Source of the DNA: Scytalidium lignicola
Taxonomy: Eukaryota; Ascomycota; Leotiomycetes
Reading direction: 5' to 3'
Length of the DNA: 64,000 bases
Assembly: GCA_002812745.2 (NCBI GenBank)
Contig: NCSJ02000081.1
Coordinates: 1 to 64,000, forward strand
This document shows, in pieces, positions 11,400-22,497 of the stretch (its first letter is position 1; each line of letters starts with the position of its first letter). Below the pieces are notes generated by a model. It ran no database searches. It was not told the origin of the DNA and was given only the letters and a program-made list of their open reading frames with translations. The position numbers and the translations under genes are program-made.

Positions 11400-13575
11400 C
11401 TTATGTTCTAATTATACTACGCAAGAAAAAATTGACGATGGTTAATGGTATACAATCAGTTAAGTATGACAGCCCGATGAAGAGAGTATTGAGATTAGTA
11501 GCAGTTATATAACTAAATCTTAGGATAGTCAAGAAGTTGACAATTTGAGGTATGCAAAATTTAGACATTTTAGCGATGAAAGACCAAAAGCTAACTCGTA
11601 TAAAATTCAAGTAAGAGTAGACGTCACTTATAAGGACAACAAGAATATGGAGGATGGTGATCTTCTTACAGTCGAAGAGATATTACATGTTAAGTCATTA
11701 ACATATAAGAGTACCTTAATAGACGTTAGCCTAGTTGAGGGTAGTGGGTTGATGGTGCTAAGTCAGGATCCAAGGATAGACCAAAGTCAGGTTACTTGCT
11801 AGATTACTCTAGATCCCTAATGTTAAGATTTGATATAGGTAATCCCATTTTTTTAGAAGATGAGTTGGACTTGGACTTGAACTCAGACTTGGACTCAGAC
11901 TTAAACTCAAGTAGTTCATCGAATGGTCGTTCCAGATCACTATCCATGTTGTTACTCTTTGGTTCTCGTGATCTATCCTCAGTCAGCTTGAAAATATCAT
12001 CGTAGAGTCTACTTGATGACGAAGGCCATCCTTGTACAGATGAAGGAATACCAGAAGAAAGTGAGCTTGCTTACCTTACACTCGGTGGTAATACTTTCGA
12101 CTAGACCATGGACATGTGTGAACACTAGCAAAGGAAGCTTGAATTCGACAGATTACTGTCAGAACAACCGTTGAACCATGTAGATTCAGTGTTAATAGCT
12201 AAAGAAAATCGTAATATAGATCTGTTTAATGGAAATGATGAAAATCATGTAATGACAAGACAGTAAGCTTTTTTACCCATTACAAATAAATTATCAAAGT
12301 TGTATTAAGAAGAAATGAGAGTTGATAATAGCAAGAATAATGTTGATTTGGAAGACAAGAGGATGAAACTGCATTCTTGCAAACGGAAATGCTTGTTAAG
12401 GCCAGACAATGACTATGCTTTTAAGAAATCAAGTTGTTATGAACATTAACCCCACATCATAGCTTGATTACCCTTGCTCAGTTGCTTTGCATCAAATGCT
12501 ATAAATGCAGAGAGTATGTAAGAACCTGAGTTTTTTGATGTACTACCTAAAGACAGCCTCTTTGTAATAGTTAAGATTATGTTCAGTTTGTGGTCCTTAT
12601 ATCTTCAGTGCTTTAAAGTAATGATCTAGACTGACCTTGACTAGCTAAGTTTTTATTTGGACTAACTAAGTTGACTTCTCCAAAACATAGGACATGTTGG
12701 GGCTATCACCCTTACTGAAGTGGAATTATTGTTGTTGTATACTTTCTTGGTAAAAGGCTTTAGCTGATATGATCTATCAAAGTAACTCTTGTGTAAGACG
12801 ATGATGTTGGAGATTATTGCATAAGCAAGTTCTTGACAAAGTGTAGTAGACTACTTCTGGATATGTCAAGGTGTATCGCTGGAATCTACTGAATTTATTG
12901 GTTCTTCGACAGCTTTACAGTAGAGAGATATGACATTGTATAACGAGAGTGATAGTGATGGTAATCCTAATCGTTGTAATAAGGGAAGAAGTTTAAATAT
13001 GAGAAAACATGTGGAATGGTCAGACCTAGATGAGCAGTACTTACTTGTATATAATAAGGAAGGAATGCCTTTTTAAGAGATCTATGAGTGATTCCTTGAA
13101 AGAACTGAAAATGCAATATGTACATGCTTATCTATGGTAAAGAGTAAAGACTAGAAGTCTAAAGCGAAGAACAGGTCTGGGAATGTAGTGTAAATATCAA
13201 AACGTTGATAAGGTTGTCCTTTAAAGCAGACTTAAAACTAGTAATAATTCCTTGACTTGATTTATCAGTTGAAGCTTTTTAAGCTATATCAGATGAAGAT
13301 GAGCTCTTGGACTTTTACTAGCTTGTAAGATTGTTAGACATTTATATTACAAATGTCAAAGTGCAAATAGAGGAGATCTTATGGACAGTGAACGAGGATA
13401 TAATGGTTGTTAAGTTAGTAGAAGAAGGCATTAGCTAGGCTGAAATCCATGAGTTTATACTATATCGGAGTAAACGTAAGATTGAGTAGTATTATTTTAA
13501 GAAGTTGAAAAAGAAGTGCAAAAGAACTTTGTAATGTTAAGTAAGAAAAGGAGATTTAAGAGGAAGAAGGCAAAT
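11400..13575 (+). pseudogene. Myb/SANT-like plus AT-hook protein remnant, copy B
   Basis: Near 13,018-13,140 the plus strand reads WSDLDEQYLLVYNKEGMPF, then EIYEWFLERTENAI, the pattern of a fungal Myb/SANT-like helix-turn-helix (acidic start, hydrophobic core, GR/ERT-x-xA turn). About 13,198-13,230 holds a damaged AT-hook aligned with copy A. The block 13,280-13,570 matches copy A at 5,918-6,200. Upstream frames (11,545-12,005) are acidic, Ser/Asp-rich and open but unassigned; they may be N-terminal exons. Many stops. Myb/SANT genes are, from memory, one of the families recurrent in Starship elements; that link is inference. Confidence 0.5.
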
Positions 13576-13775
13576 GATTGAATTATAAAAGAGATTCGTT
13601 ATTCACTTCTTATATGACTGGACAGGAAATCAATAAAAGTAGTACTAGATTTATATCACAAAGCTTGAAGTAGAAATTGCCTTGTTATTTTCTCTTATAC
13701 CTTTTTGTTATATAACTTAACTTTTTACAATTAAAATATAATCTATCTTGTTTTTGTTTCTCATGAAGTTGGGCA

Positions 13776-14024
13776 TCAATGTCTAGTACTGTTTTTATAC
13801 ATGTCCTCAGTTATATTAGGTAATTTTCCAAGTTGATAAATCTTATCTTGTATTTTGGTTTTAAGGTTGACAGAGAAAAGAGACGTTAAGTATGTCTTCT
13901 GAGTAATCCTACTTGACAGTATTTGAAATTCCAATGTATATTCCTTTATACTTCTGATTTGCTTAAAGTGCTGAAATTTGATTGCTACTTCTATTTTGGT
14001 GAGGTTTTTATGTGGTATGGACAT
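13776..14024 (-). mobile_element. LTR-retrotransposon gag fragment
   Basis: An 82-codon open frame with the helix pattern of gypsy-type capsid: KFQHFKQIRSIKEYTLEFQI, then a spacer and VNLKTKIQDKIYQLGKLPNI. The motif 'x-L-K-Q-x-x-S-V-x-x-Y-x-x-x-F' followed by 'L-K-x-x-I-x-D' is characteristic. No protease, RT or LTR was seen next to it, so this is an isolated relic. Confidence 0.55.
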
Positions 14025-14239
14025 ATTCCTGGCTTTTGATCAGTTAGTCTAAAGGAGAATTGTTTTAAGTATATGTACCTTGTAATGTAACTGATTTGAC
14101 TTCAACGTATGCTCGAAGTCAATCATCATTGACATATTAGTAGCTGAGAGAAGGATTTTTTGGTGGTGGTTAGTTTAATGGCTAATGACTTTAACCTGCT
14201 ATCCTGGCCTTGGTCTATCCTCTTGCACTGTTCCTTGAC

Positions 14240-14834
14240 CTAACTTGCCTAATTATAATTATTTTGGGTTCAATCATAGATGCTTTAGCAGTGTTGTTAC
14301 ACNTTTTTTGTTCTTTGGGAACTTATCGAAGCATTGACATGATGAAATCAAGAAATAATTCAACATCTGCTTCTTCAAGTTTGTTGTGTAGAGAAATTGG
14401 TGTAATATCGCCGTTGCTCTACTTACTTATCATAACTATTAGCATAAATTTATCAACCAACGAAAAGTATTTATCCACTGACCATGTTCATCAAAATATA
14501 GAGAAGGTAGCGAAGTACGCTGCAAAAATTCTTTAGGTAGAGGACTTAGATATGCAATCATTATTCTGAGGCATTCTCTTTCTGTTTTATTTCCAAATAT
14601 CTGTTCGGAGAAAAGGAGTTCCCAGACTTGTTAAAATTATCAGTATCCAAGTAGATGCGAATTATATTCAGCTGAAAAATGGTAACAGACAAGAACTCCC
14701 ACATTCCAAATGTCTACGCTGTAAGTCCACTTCATGCTTAAAATTACCTCTGGAGCTCTATAAGGGATTGGTTGAATGAGTCCCTCATATTCTTCTTGGT
14801 TAAATCTTGCCATCCCAAGATCGCAGATTATCCT
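14240..14834 (-). pseudogene. SRPK-like protein kinase C-lobe, truncated
   Basis: On the minus strand 14,643-14,834 encodes CDLGMARF (DFG position), then [11 protein letters not shown] (APE motif) and [11 protein letters not shown] (helix F). An intron-like gap of about 65 nt follows, then FGNKTERECLRIMIAYLSPL and a YFDEHGQW segment near 14,470. A last exon-like stretch near 14,300-14,390 ends in the 'MLR-stop-VPKEQK' version of the family's MLRWxPEERKTA motif. The N-lobe is absent: a LINE occupies the upstream side and is read in frame into the kinase. A Trp-to-stop change and an N in an A-run mark decay. SRPK-like assignment rests on the short activation segment and the C-lobe order. Confidence 0.65.
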
Positions 14835-17807
14835 AGATGTCTGCATTTCAATAGCACCTCCCATTCCTACTACACCATTTCGGGCCGAGCTACTTACAGC
14901 CATACGGATGGCCGAGTCTCTCTTGGCTAATTCCACTGCTGATTCTTCGACGATAATTTGCATTCGTCTCTCCCATGGTGCTAATGCAAAAGGATTGACC
15001 GTTTCAAGACATTCCATGGGCACCTCTTTGAGCGTGTCTACCACCTGATAGAGTAATGAACGGTGGAACCTTCTAAATTTCCGCATTCGGGATGTGATAC
15101 TGCGTAACGGGTGTGTTGCAGGGAGGGTATGGATGTCCGTCCACAGCTTTATCGCCCTCCTCCAAAACCTATCGTGGGCAGTGGCAATATGAGCCTCTGC
15201 TTCTGCTACACTTACTGCTACTGTAACAAACGTTCCTATGATTGCCTGCGCTCCTATTTTCTGGATTCGGTTGATGGATCTTGCAGCTTTGTAATTGCAT
15301 TCGTGCATCCATACATTGGAGGCATAATCTACCACTGGGGCAACTGTGGCTATGAACAGCTGACGTGCCGTAGGTGGAGACAACCCTCTCAATCGCTTCA
15401 GTTCCATTACCGCTTCCAGGCCTTTAGAGGCCGCTCTTGCTATATGTTCTTTGTACTTGAGCTTGGCATCCATGATAACTCCCAGGATTTTGGCGCAATT
15501 TTTAGGTAGGACTGCTTCCCCTTTAATGATGAAAGGTTCTGAGTCAGACTTATATGATCTGCGGGTAAAGTGAATAATTGCTGTTTTCTCCGCTTCAAAT
15601 GTGGCGCCACTCCTTCTTTCCCAGTCTAGGGCATCATTGATGATCGCTTCTATACCTTCGCGATTGCTCTGTGCCGTTGGTCCCATGACCCAAGCCGTAA
15701 AATCGTCTACAAATGCTATTGCACCTCCATAGCAATCAATCCGACGCTGCACCAAGTCGGCATTGAAGAACAAAAACAGGATTGGGGATAGAGGGGAGCC
15801 TTGAGGTAGTCCAGCCTGTGGTAACCTTCGAGTTTCCGAAGACTGTCCGTTAATCTGGATCGTTGCTGTGCGTTCTGAGCAGAATGCATTTACCCATCGG
15901 CACAGGTCTTCCGGTATACCTCTTGCTTGCATTCTCTGGAGCAATCGCTCCTTGCAAACCCCATTGTAGGCTCCTTTAACGTCAAAACTGATGAGGCTCA
16001 CCATTTTCCGGCCTCTCCATGCAGCATAAATCTGTTCTTGTAGGAGTAGGAGTGCTTGCTCTGCTGACCGCTGCTTGCGAGCTCCAAAGTGATTAGTCGG
16101 AAGAAGGCCATATGTCTCTACTGCATGAGATATTCTCTCTGCCACTACTGATTCTAGGATCTTGCCGAGTATTGCAAGAAGTGAGATAGGTCTCCATGCT
16201 TTTGCTATTGTGTAATCTTCTTTACCAGGCTTTTTAAGTGGTATAATTTTCGCATGTCTCCATTGGCTGGGCAGTGTTCCTTCTTGCAGAGATGCACGAA
16301 ATGTCGCCAAAACGTGGTGCTTTACCGCAGGCCAGATTTCTTTCCACACAATGGCAGGCAATCCATCATCTCCTGGTGCTTTCCATGACTTAGCTGCATG
16401 CAATTGTCGTTCTACTTCTTCCATGGTGATACCTTGCATCGTTATCGGAGCTCTTCGTGGTCACGGTCCTTCATCCTCAATATCATTTGGCAAAGGCAGG
16501 AAGAACTTAGTTAAGAGCTCTTCTGCTTGCTCTTGATGATTGGTTGTACCTGATCCATCCGTTCTAACCAGTTGTGGTATCTTTCCGAATGCAGTATCAT
16601 CTCCAGATTTGAGGTATTTGGCAGCAGTCCAAATATTATCATTATCTGCAAGAAATTCATTCCAGTGCTTCTTCTTTTGCTGCCGGATAGCTTCATGATA
16701 TTGTTTTGCTGCACTTTTCGCTAACTCTTCTAGCTCACTCCGGATCTGCCCTGCCCGTCTTTCAGCTCGAGCCCGGTTTCTCAATTATGTGTATACTTGA
16801 CGAAGTTGCGTCAGATCATTTGTCCACCAACACTTTGCGTATGGCGATGATTTAGCTTTCGGTGTTAGAGCCTGGACTGCATCCAACACTGCTGACATGA
16901 GCTTATCTGTTTTCTGCTGAACTGTTCCCTCAAATGAGGTACGTTCCAGTGATTTAGTAATCCTGGCCCTTATTTCTTTCCATGGTGCATTCTTAAGCAG
17001 CAGTCGCTCTGGTGGTTTAGCTATTGTAGCAGAGATGTCGAAAACAGTCTTGATTGCTTCGTGATCCGATCCATGGTTCGTATCGTGTACTGCACATCTA
17101 ATCACCGAATCTGCCAGACCTTCTGTAGCTAGTATGAGGTCAATAGTTGTTTCATAGTCTCCGCTATGCCATGTTTTCGTGCCGCGCAGAAGAAGACTTC
17201 TAAAGCCAAAATCGCTCATCAGGTCGATAATCGGATCCGCTTCGCCTTGTCTCGAAAATACTTCGTCTCCTCCCCATAGCTGGTCATGCCGATTGAAGTC
17301 TCCAGCAATCACCACTTCCACTCCCGTGCTTACATTTCGCCTTACATCTGTGATGGCCCTCTGTATATTCATGCACATATCTCTCAATGCAGCCACATCT
17401 CCTCCTGGTACATAAACAGATGCTACCAAGACTAGTCGACCCGGAAATTGTATGACTGCTGCTGTTATATCGGGAGACTCTATTGGAACTTGCTCAGCCT
17501 CTACTTCCTTATTCACCCAGAGCATACTTCGAATTGCCCATCTCCCTTCTCTCCATGCTGAGGGAACCATTTTGGTCCATTTGTGGTGCACCATAAGTGT
17601 TGTCAAAAGTCGTCCCTTGATTCTCCGTGCTTGAGGTTCTTGAATTGCTAATATTGTTGCTTTTTGTGTTTCTTCGTCGTTCATTAAGCTTTCATGTACT
17701 GTATCTTGTTTTCTTACATTAAGTTGGATCATGTGAAAGATTTTATTCATGGGCGGAGGGATAAAGCTTCTGGCAGTTCTTGCTGTATGACTCATGGGGA
17801 CCTCCAC
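14835..17807 (-). pseudogene. LINE ORF2: endonuclease and reverse transcriptase
   Basis: The endonuclease part (16,785-17,807) keeps the signature residues: QLNVRK, IQEPQ, AGDFNRHD, TTIDLIL and SDHEA. The RT part (minus frame beginning at 16,439) keeps [18 protein letters not shown] and FVDD at residues 243-246 of that frame; FVDD replaces the commoner YADD. A C-terminal GNxxAD-like region is weak, and an RNase H start ([15 protein letters not shown]) is cut off at about 14,835. In-frame stops after VYT at 16,785 and after DEGP at 16,461 interrupt the protein. Its normal role is target-primed reverse transcription of its own RNA. The frame then runs into kinase sequence. Confidence 0.85.
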
Positions 17808-19032
17808 ACAAGACGCATTTCAGGATTGATTCATTGCAATTGTCGTGATGATGGCCCTCTTTGGCACACTTCCCACAAACCTGAGGCTTAATACACTTAA
17901 ATACTTTGTGACCGATTTCCTAGCATCTGTAACATTGATCCAGGCGTAGTCGATGTTCAAACTGTCCTGTGAATCCTGATTCCCCTCCTGCATAGAAGAA
18001 GCCTTCTTCAAGAAGTCTCTTTGCATCAAATGCTTTAGTCAAGTACACCACCATCGAACCATATGCCTTGGGGACGTCTTTCTTGCTCAACCACACAATC
18101 TTGGAAACTGTAGTTTCGTTTTCTTGTCCCAATCCCTCAGCTGCTCCCACTCGGATCTCATTGTTTTCGTCCAAGACTGCAGTGCGTCTTACACCGTCTA
18201 CCTTGATTGCGTAAAGATCATCACGGAGTATTCGTGCTCCACACACCACATTTGCCTCTACGACCCGCTTCACCAACTGATGCTCCACTTCGTCTCGACA
18301 TGCAATCTTGATACGGTTCTCTCTCCTTGGATCTACTGTCACCGCACGGCATCGCCAGTTGTCCTGGTCCTTTGTTGCACGAATTGCTTGTTCCAGCATT
18401 ACCCTGATTGATCCTGCAGTCACCTTCTCTTTTTCCGTGTCCTCGACCCTCGAGATGTCAATTGTGCAGAACAAGGTGTCAGTGAAGGAGGATGGTGTTG
18501 TATTCATCGAGGAAATGGTGCGTATGTTGCTGGGTTGGCTTGTTGGTGGTGTACGTGCAACATCTACATAAGATACTTGTGGACTGGTTCCTTCTGCACC
18601 TGTGATAATTGTCTGATTGGTTTTGAGCTCGTCCATTTGATTATTTAATTGTTCCATTTGGATCTTGACATCCCGAACTTCTTGTTAAGCCTCTTAAGCA
18701 TATTTTTCTAAGTTTTTAATAATATCCTGCTGTTGCAAGATAATTTGCGTCAATTTGCTGATTTCTTCATGTGATTTTCCCACTACCTCCAACACCTTTT
18801 GCCATCCCGACACGTCCCCCAGTGATAGACCAGGATTCACGCCTTCTGTTGGACCTCCACTTGTCGCCTTTAATGCTCGTTTTGAGGTCCTTGCTGCTGT
18901 CGCATTCACGTTTTCGAGCTGGGCCTGATTTTGCCTGGCTTTTTCGCTGAGCGTGCATACACGCTGGTTCACCTGGGGCGTCATATCAACCTCAATTACA
19001 TCGGTCGCGATCTCCGCTTCACGACCCGCCAT
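17743..19032 (-). pseudogene. LINE ORF1, gag-like with zinc knuckles
   Basis: Starts at MAGREAEIATDV (19,032). The N-terminal half has a coiled-coil-like SHEEISKLTQIILQQQDII. Two in-frame stops near 18,680-18,695 interrupt it. The frame resumes at MEQLNNQMDELK and ends in CCHC-type knuckles: CYRC-stop-EIGHKVFKC (Gln to stop), CGKCAKEGHHDDNC, and a third CVLCGGPHESYSKNC. The stop codon at 17,743-17,745 overlaps the ORF2 frame, so ORF2 translation probably depends on termination-reinitiation or starts upstream at 17,807. RNA-binding particle protein of the element. Confidence 0.8.
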
Positions 19033-19200
19033 AGTGGAGACGAAGCGTGTTTCGCGTCAGGCCGCGTTTGGTGACACCACAACAATGAATAATTCGAATA
19101 ATTCTCAGAACAATATAGTCAAAAGGTATCTAATCTCTTCCTCTACTACCTTTTAAAATCTTCCTATGTAGTTTCCCCTGTAGATATACAGTTGATTCAC

Positions 19201-19571
19201 TACAGTAAGTTGCAAATTTGGCTTCCCATCTCAAACTTAATGTTTTTAGTTTAACTAGTCGTATAACTTTTAGCACGCTAGCTCTAATGCCGTTAGACAA
19301 CTTTCAGCCACCAGATAACCGACTACTCCTTTGCAACCTGCACATTGCATAAAATAATGCTGTTGCTCAATTAATAAGGCTCCAAGCTTATTCATTATCC
19401 AATATCGGTACAAAATAATTGTCACGTGATAAAGCCTTCCTTTTGACGCATGGCCAAAGTAGTCACTTAGATATGCCTTTGTTTATGATTCTTTTTCAAA
19501 TCCATTTAATATATATAATAATTTAACCTTCATTCTTAACATAATATAAATTATACAACAAAATATTAATA
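19201..19571 (-). repeat. Dispersed repeat R1, copy A
   Basis: A block of about 370 bp starting 'tacagtaagttgcaaatttggc'. It recurs at 42,812-43,184 and 47,310-47,668, both inverted relative to this copy, and in part at 47,856-48,135. The outer end 'TACAGTAAG' at a TA step resembles a Tc1/pogo-type terminus, so a MITE is possible, but a matching inverted terminus was not found at the other end. Confidence 0.65.
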
Positions 19572-19639
19572 ATGGCTTATGTCAATTCAGCACTGTTGAC
19601 TGTTAAATGGCCATGCTCCTATGCCCACCAATCCTACAA

Positions 19640-21711
19640 GTACAGAACTCCTACCTTGCTCTTATTCTTTTACAGTATCCCGTGAAGAAACCATGTCAAG
19701 ATGGTATTCACCCAACTTTTGCTGTTGTAATTGAAAGTACTCTCTCATTAGTTTCAAGGCTTTATAATTGCGACTTAAAGACTTCCATGTGAACACTAGA
19801 TTAGCCATGCTAGTCAATGTCGAGGGATGCTCTTCTCTTAACACTCTCGACCTTGTCTTCATCACTTGCACGTCCAGCTTTTCAGCCTCATTCCATCATC
19901 CTTGGTTCTTGTATGTTGATGCTAAGTTGGCTATGTTGGTTAGCGTCAAGGGATGCTCTTCTCCTAGCACTCTCAAACTTGTCTTTATTACTTACATCTC
20001 CAGCTTTTCAACATCATTCCATCATCCTTGATCCTTATATACATGACCTATTATTATCATACTATTTAGGGTATATTTATACTCTTGACTAAATAATTTC
20101 TTTTGTACTTGCATTGATTACACTGTTAATTTCTTAGTATCAATTAAATTCCCTTTTCTCTATGCATACCATGCTACTTTATATTGTAGTAAAGCTTAAT
20201 CTTCTAAAACATCTTCAAATTTAAGCTTCTGCTCTGCTGATAATTTTGCATGCAGGAAAAGTGTCTGGCACTTTGTCTAATTCTTGTATTCGCTTGTCAG
20301 AAATTCTGTACATAAACTTTGGACAAATTACTTTTCCCATTTTCCCAACTGCTTATTAATTTTAAGCCATTTCTTCATTGCTAGTTATACAAGCCTATAC
20401 ATTTCAAATATAAACTATTTTGCTTGTTTATTCTGTTCATCTTGTTTATCCTACTTTTCGATAATAGAAATAAATGAATAGTTTCTTAATATAAGTATAT
20501 TATCCTCAAATTCATCAACATAATTAATCTCATTATATAACTCTTCGTTGTCTTGCTTTTGCTCAAGTTCTTCAAGTTCTAACTTATTTTAAATGACTTT
20601 CTTAGGAATTCCTTGTTAGTCAAACATACTTATTAATGATAATACCTTAACTGTTGATAACTTTATTTTGTAAATATACTTAAATGATATATGCTAAGTA
20701 ATAATAATAGAATTCTTAACTTCTTAGTCTTGTCAAAGCTGTCTTGCCTTCATATTTAAAAGACTTGTTTTTACTTGATTACTCTTGTAGAACTACTTAA
20801 GATATTGTCTTACTGAACAACATAATGCTTGTTAAGAGATATATACTACCACTTGTACAATAACAAGTGACATGAACTTGAGTACAATTACAAGCTTGTT
20901 AATACCTTCACCATGACCTTTCTTTAATTTCTTCTGAAATAAAGCTAATGCATCAGCCTCATCCATAGGAGAGAGCTGAATAGTTTCCTCATCTTCTACT
21001 AGCTTCAAGGCTGTATCTTTACTTCTGGTTGTGATAAGAACCAATCCATTCTCACTTTGAGGCAGAAAATCTCAAAGTGGTTTCGAGGACTAGTCTGAAT
21101 CAGTGTTCTGGATGAATAAAAAACTAGCATCATCGATATTGTCAAGAATAAGAATCCATTGTCTCTTATTATTGCGCAACCAGTTGTACACGAGCTTGAA
21201 TATGTTGGCCTTTGGATCCTCCCGGCCAGGAATCTTCACGACATCTGCAATCTCTCGATAGCTTTGCTCGAAACGAGCTGCATTGCTGGCATGAACCCAG
21301 AAAACCCATATATCTGGTGATTGGTCACGAATTTGATAGGCATATTCGATGGCAAGTTGCGATTTCCTTTGCGGTTATTAGCAGACCGAACTGGGAATGC
21401 TTTCGCCTTGACTCACCCAACGCCGCCAAGGCCAACAAGAGCTGTCCAAGACCCTAGAACAGTGCATCTTTGATGAATCTGATCAAGTATTGTCGCACGG
21501 CCAATGAAATCTGGGTCGCGACGGAATGGGACGGTGCATGTCGGGCTTGGTGGAGTTTCTGGTCTCGCTGAGTGGGCCTGTTAGCATCTGCCCCGCCTGG
21601 GCCACCGCTCAACTTACCAGGAAGATGATAAGCAACACTGACACCTCCGTGGATTGTGTGGGCTTGGACGCCAGAGTTACGATCACCGAAATTAGTCGCG
21701 GCAGCCATCAT
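19640..21711 (-). pseudogene. NB-ARC/TPR NLR-type pseudogene, copy 1
   Basis: Start taken at MMAAATNF (21,711), which aligns with the start of the NACHT gene at 53,935. The N-terminus has the family motif NSGVQAHTIHGGV. The linker CTVPFRRDPDFIGRATILDQ leads to a Walker A GLGGVG-KS split by a 50-nt intron (21,367-21,416: GTGAGT donor, CTAAT branch region, AAAG acceptor). ILILDNIDD is Walker B (near 21,150). LVLITTRSKD follows (sensor). TPR repeats with the KLC-type RVLREEHPSTLTSMANL lie at 19,700-20,050. Stops replace CGA/TGG codons in the NB-ARC. Ancestral role: STAND NTPase switch in non-self recognition (inferred). It is divergently arranged with an NP fragment. Confidence 0.8.
21367..21416 (-). 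other. Intron inside the Walker A motif
   Basis: A 50-nt intron with GT..AG ends interrupts the codon pair V-G|K-S of GLGGVGKS. Removing it restores an uninterrupted frame of about 100 codons. The length and branch-like 'gctaata' fit ascomycete introns. Confidence 0.75.
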
Positions 21712-21990
21712 CGCAGTAATCGATGAACTGCTCGGAATGGTCGAGGAAAAGGATGGCGATGAGGCTGGCATGTTTGGGTGAGATTGAATTCAGCCCATCG
21801 CAGGCGCCTAGTCCGCATGCAGTGCCTCAGCCTTGTCATAGTTATCTGTTGGAAGTCTTTCCTTGCATAAAGTTGGATCCAAGTTGGCATCACTGTTAAC
21901 TCAGTAGATTTGGCAACAGGTGTGCGAAACTACTGCAGTCAAAACGACTTCGTATATGACAATCTTATGAGCAACCGTATTGACGCCTCG
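21712..21990. promoter_or_regulatory. Divergent intergenic region, NB-ARC and NP genes (locus 1)
   Basis: This interval separates the NB-ARC gene (-) from the NP fragment (+). Parts of it match the interval at 53,724-53,934 between an NP fragment and a NACHT gene: shared phrases include 'gaggctggca', 'cccatc(g)c-ggcg-ctagtcc' and 'tggatccaa-tt'. It is therefore a candidate bidirectional promoter that was duplicated with its flanking starts. Confidence 0.5.
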
Positions 21991-22140
21991 ATGGCCTATC
22001 CTCACCGAACACACGACGATTACCAAATTGGTATCATGTGCGTCTTATCGACTGAGAAGGCTGCTGTGGTATGTAGCCATGCTGGATGAAACCCATCTCA
22101 AATTGAAGGAGGATGGCGATGAATACACAGCTGGGCAGCT
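21991..22140 (+). pseudogene. Nucleoside-phosphorylase-like (NP) N-terminal fragment, copy 1
   Basis: From ATG at 21,991 the frame gives DYQIGIMCVLSTEKAA. After a one-base frame change near 22,070 it gives AMLDETHLKLKEDGDEYT. This is the beginning of the PNP/UDP-phosphorylase-like domain that fungi fuse to NACHT/NB-ARC proteins. Homology stops soon after DEYT, close to where copy 2 also stops. No catalytic core is present. Confidence 0.7.
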
Positions 22141-22497
22141 GATTCACGTGATTTGTCGCGAAAGTGCAACGTGGCCTTGTAACCAGAGCGGCGCTGGATC
22201 GAGGGTGTTATGAATCTCCCAATAGCCATCGAACTACCCACTTCTAAAATGGCGCCACCCATGGCAGACGTGGAGCATGCAGAAATCACTGACATGTTGC
22301 AGAGTAAGTTATTCACAGATAGACAGATAGCTAAGGCAAATCATTGTAGTAGGCGCTCCATCATCACAATAAAGAAAAACCTCCGCTGCTATGGCTCGAC
22401 GAAGGCCCCTTCGAACCGCGTCGGACGCCGGCGAAGTATCACGCCTCTGATGTTTGAAGTTCTAGAAGAGCGCCTGCTACAAAAACCCGTTTCATAA
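22141..22497 (+). mobile_element. Tc1/mariner-like transposase N-terminal fragment
   Basis: From MAPPMADVEHAEI (about 22,249) it encodes a helix-turn-helix domain: QIAKANHCSRRSIITIKKNL, then CYGSTKAPSNRVGRRRSITP, ending at LLQKP-VS-stop at 22,497. The DDE catalytic part is missing. It is closely related to the element at 51,270-52,037. It lies directly after the NP fragment and may have inserted into it. DNA-binding module of a cut-and-paste transposase. Confidence 0.7.

Larger units (their letters stand above)
14835..19150 (-). mobile_element. Tad-like LINE retrotransposon, 3' truncated
   Basis: A non-LTR retrotransposon on the minus strand, with ORF1 (gag with CCHC knuckles), an apurinic-type endonuclease and a reverse transcriptase, in Tad/CgT1 order. 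It breaks off at the start of the RNase H domain, where the sequence changes into a kinase gene. The 5' end lies near 19,050-19,150; no target duplication was identified. Base composition is balanced and stops are few compared with neighbours, so it probably arrived later than the heavily mutated genes or was exposed to less RIP. Confidence 0.85.

Noticed and set aside
14640..16439. A functional RT-kinase fusion protein
   Set aside because: The kinase part lacks an N-lobe and the frame ends in what looks like an intron; two stops separate RT from endonuclease. It is a junction, not a working enzyme.
19201..19571. R1 as an LTR
   Set aside because: No TG...CA ends and no retrotransposon interior beside any copy; the TACAGT end suits a DNA transposon derivative better.
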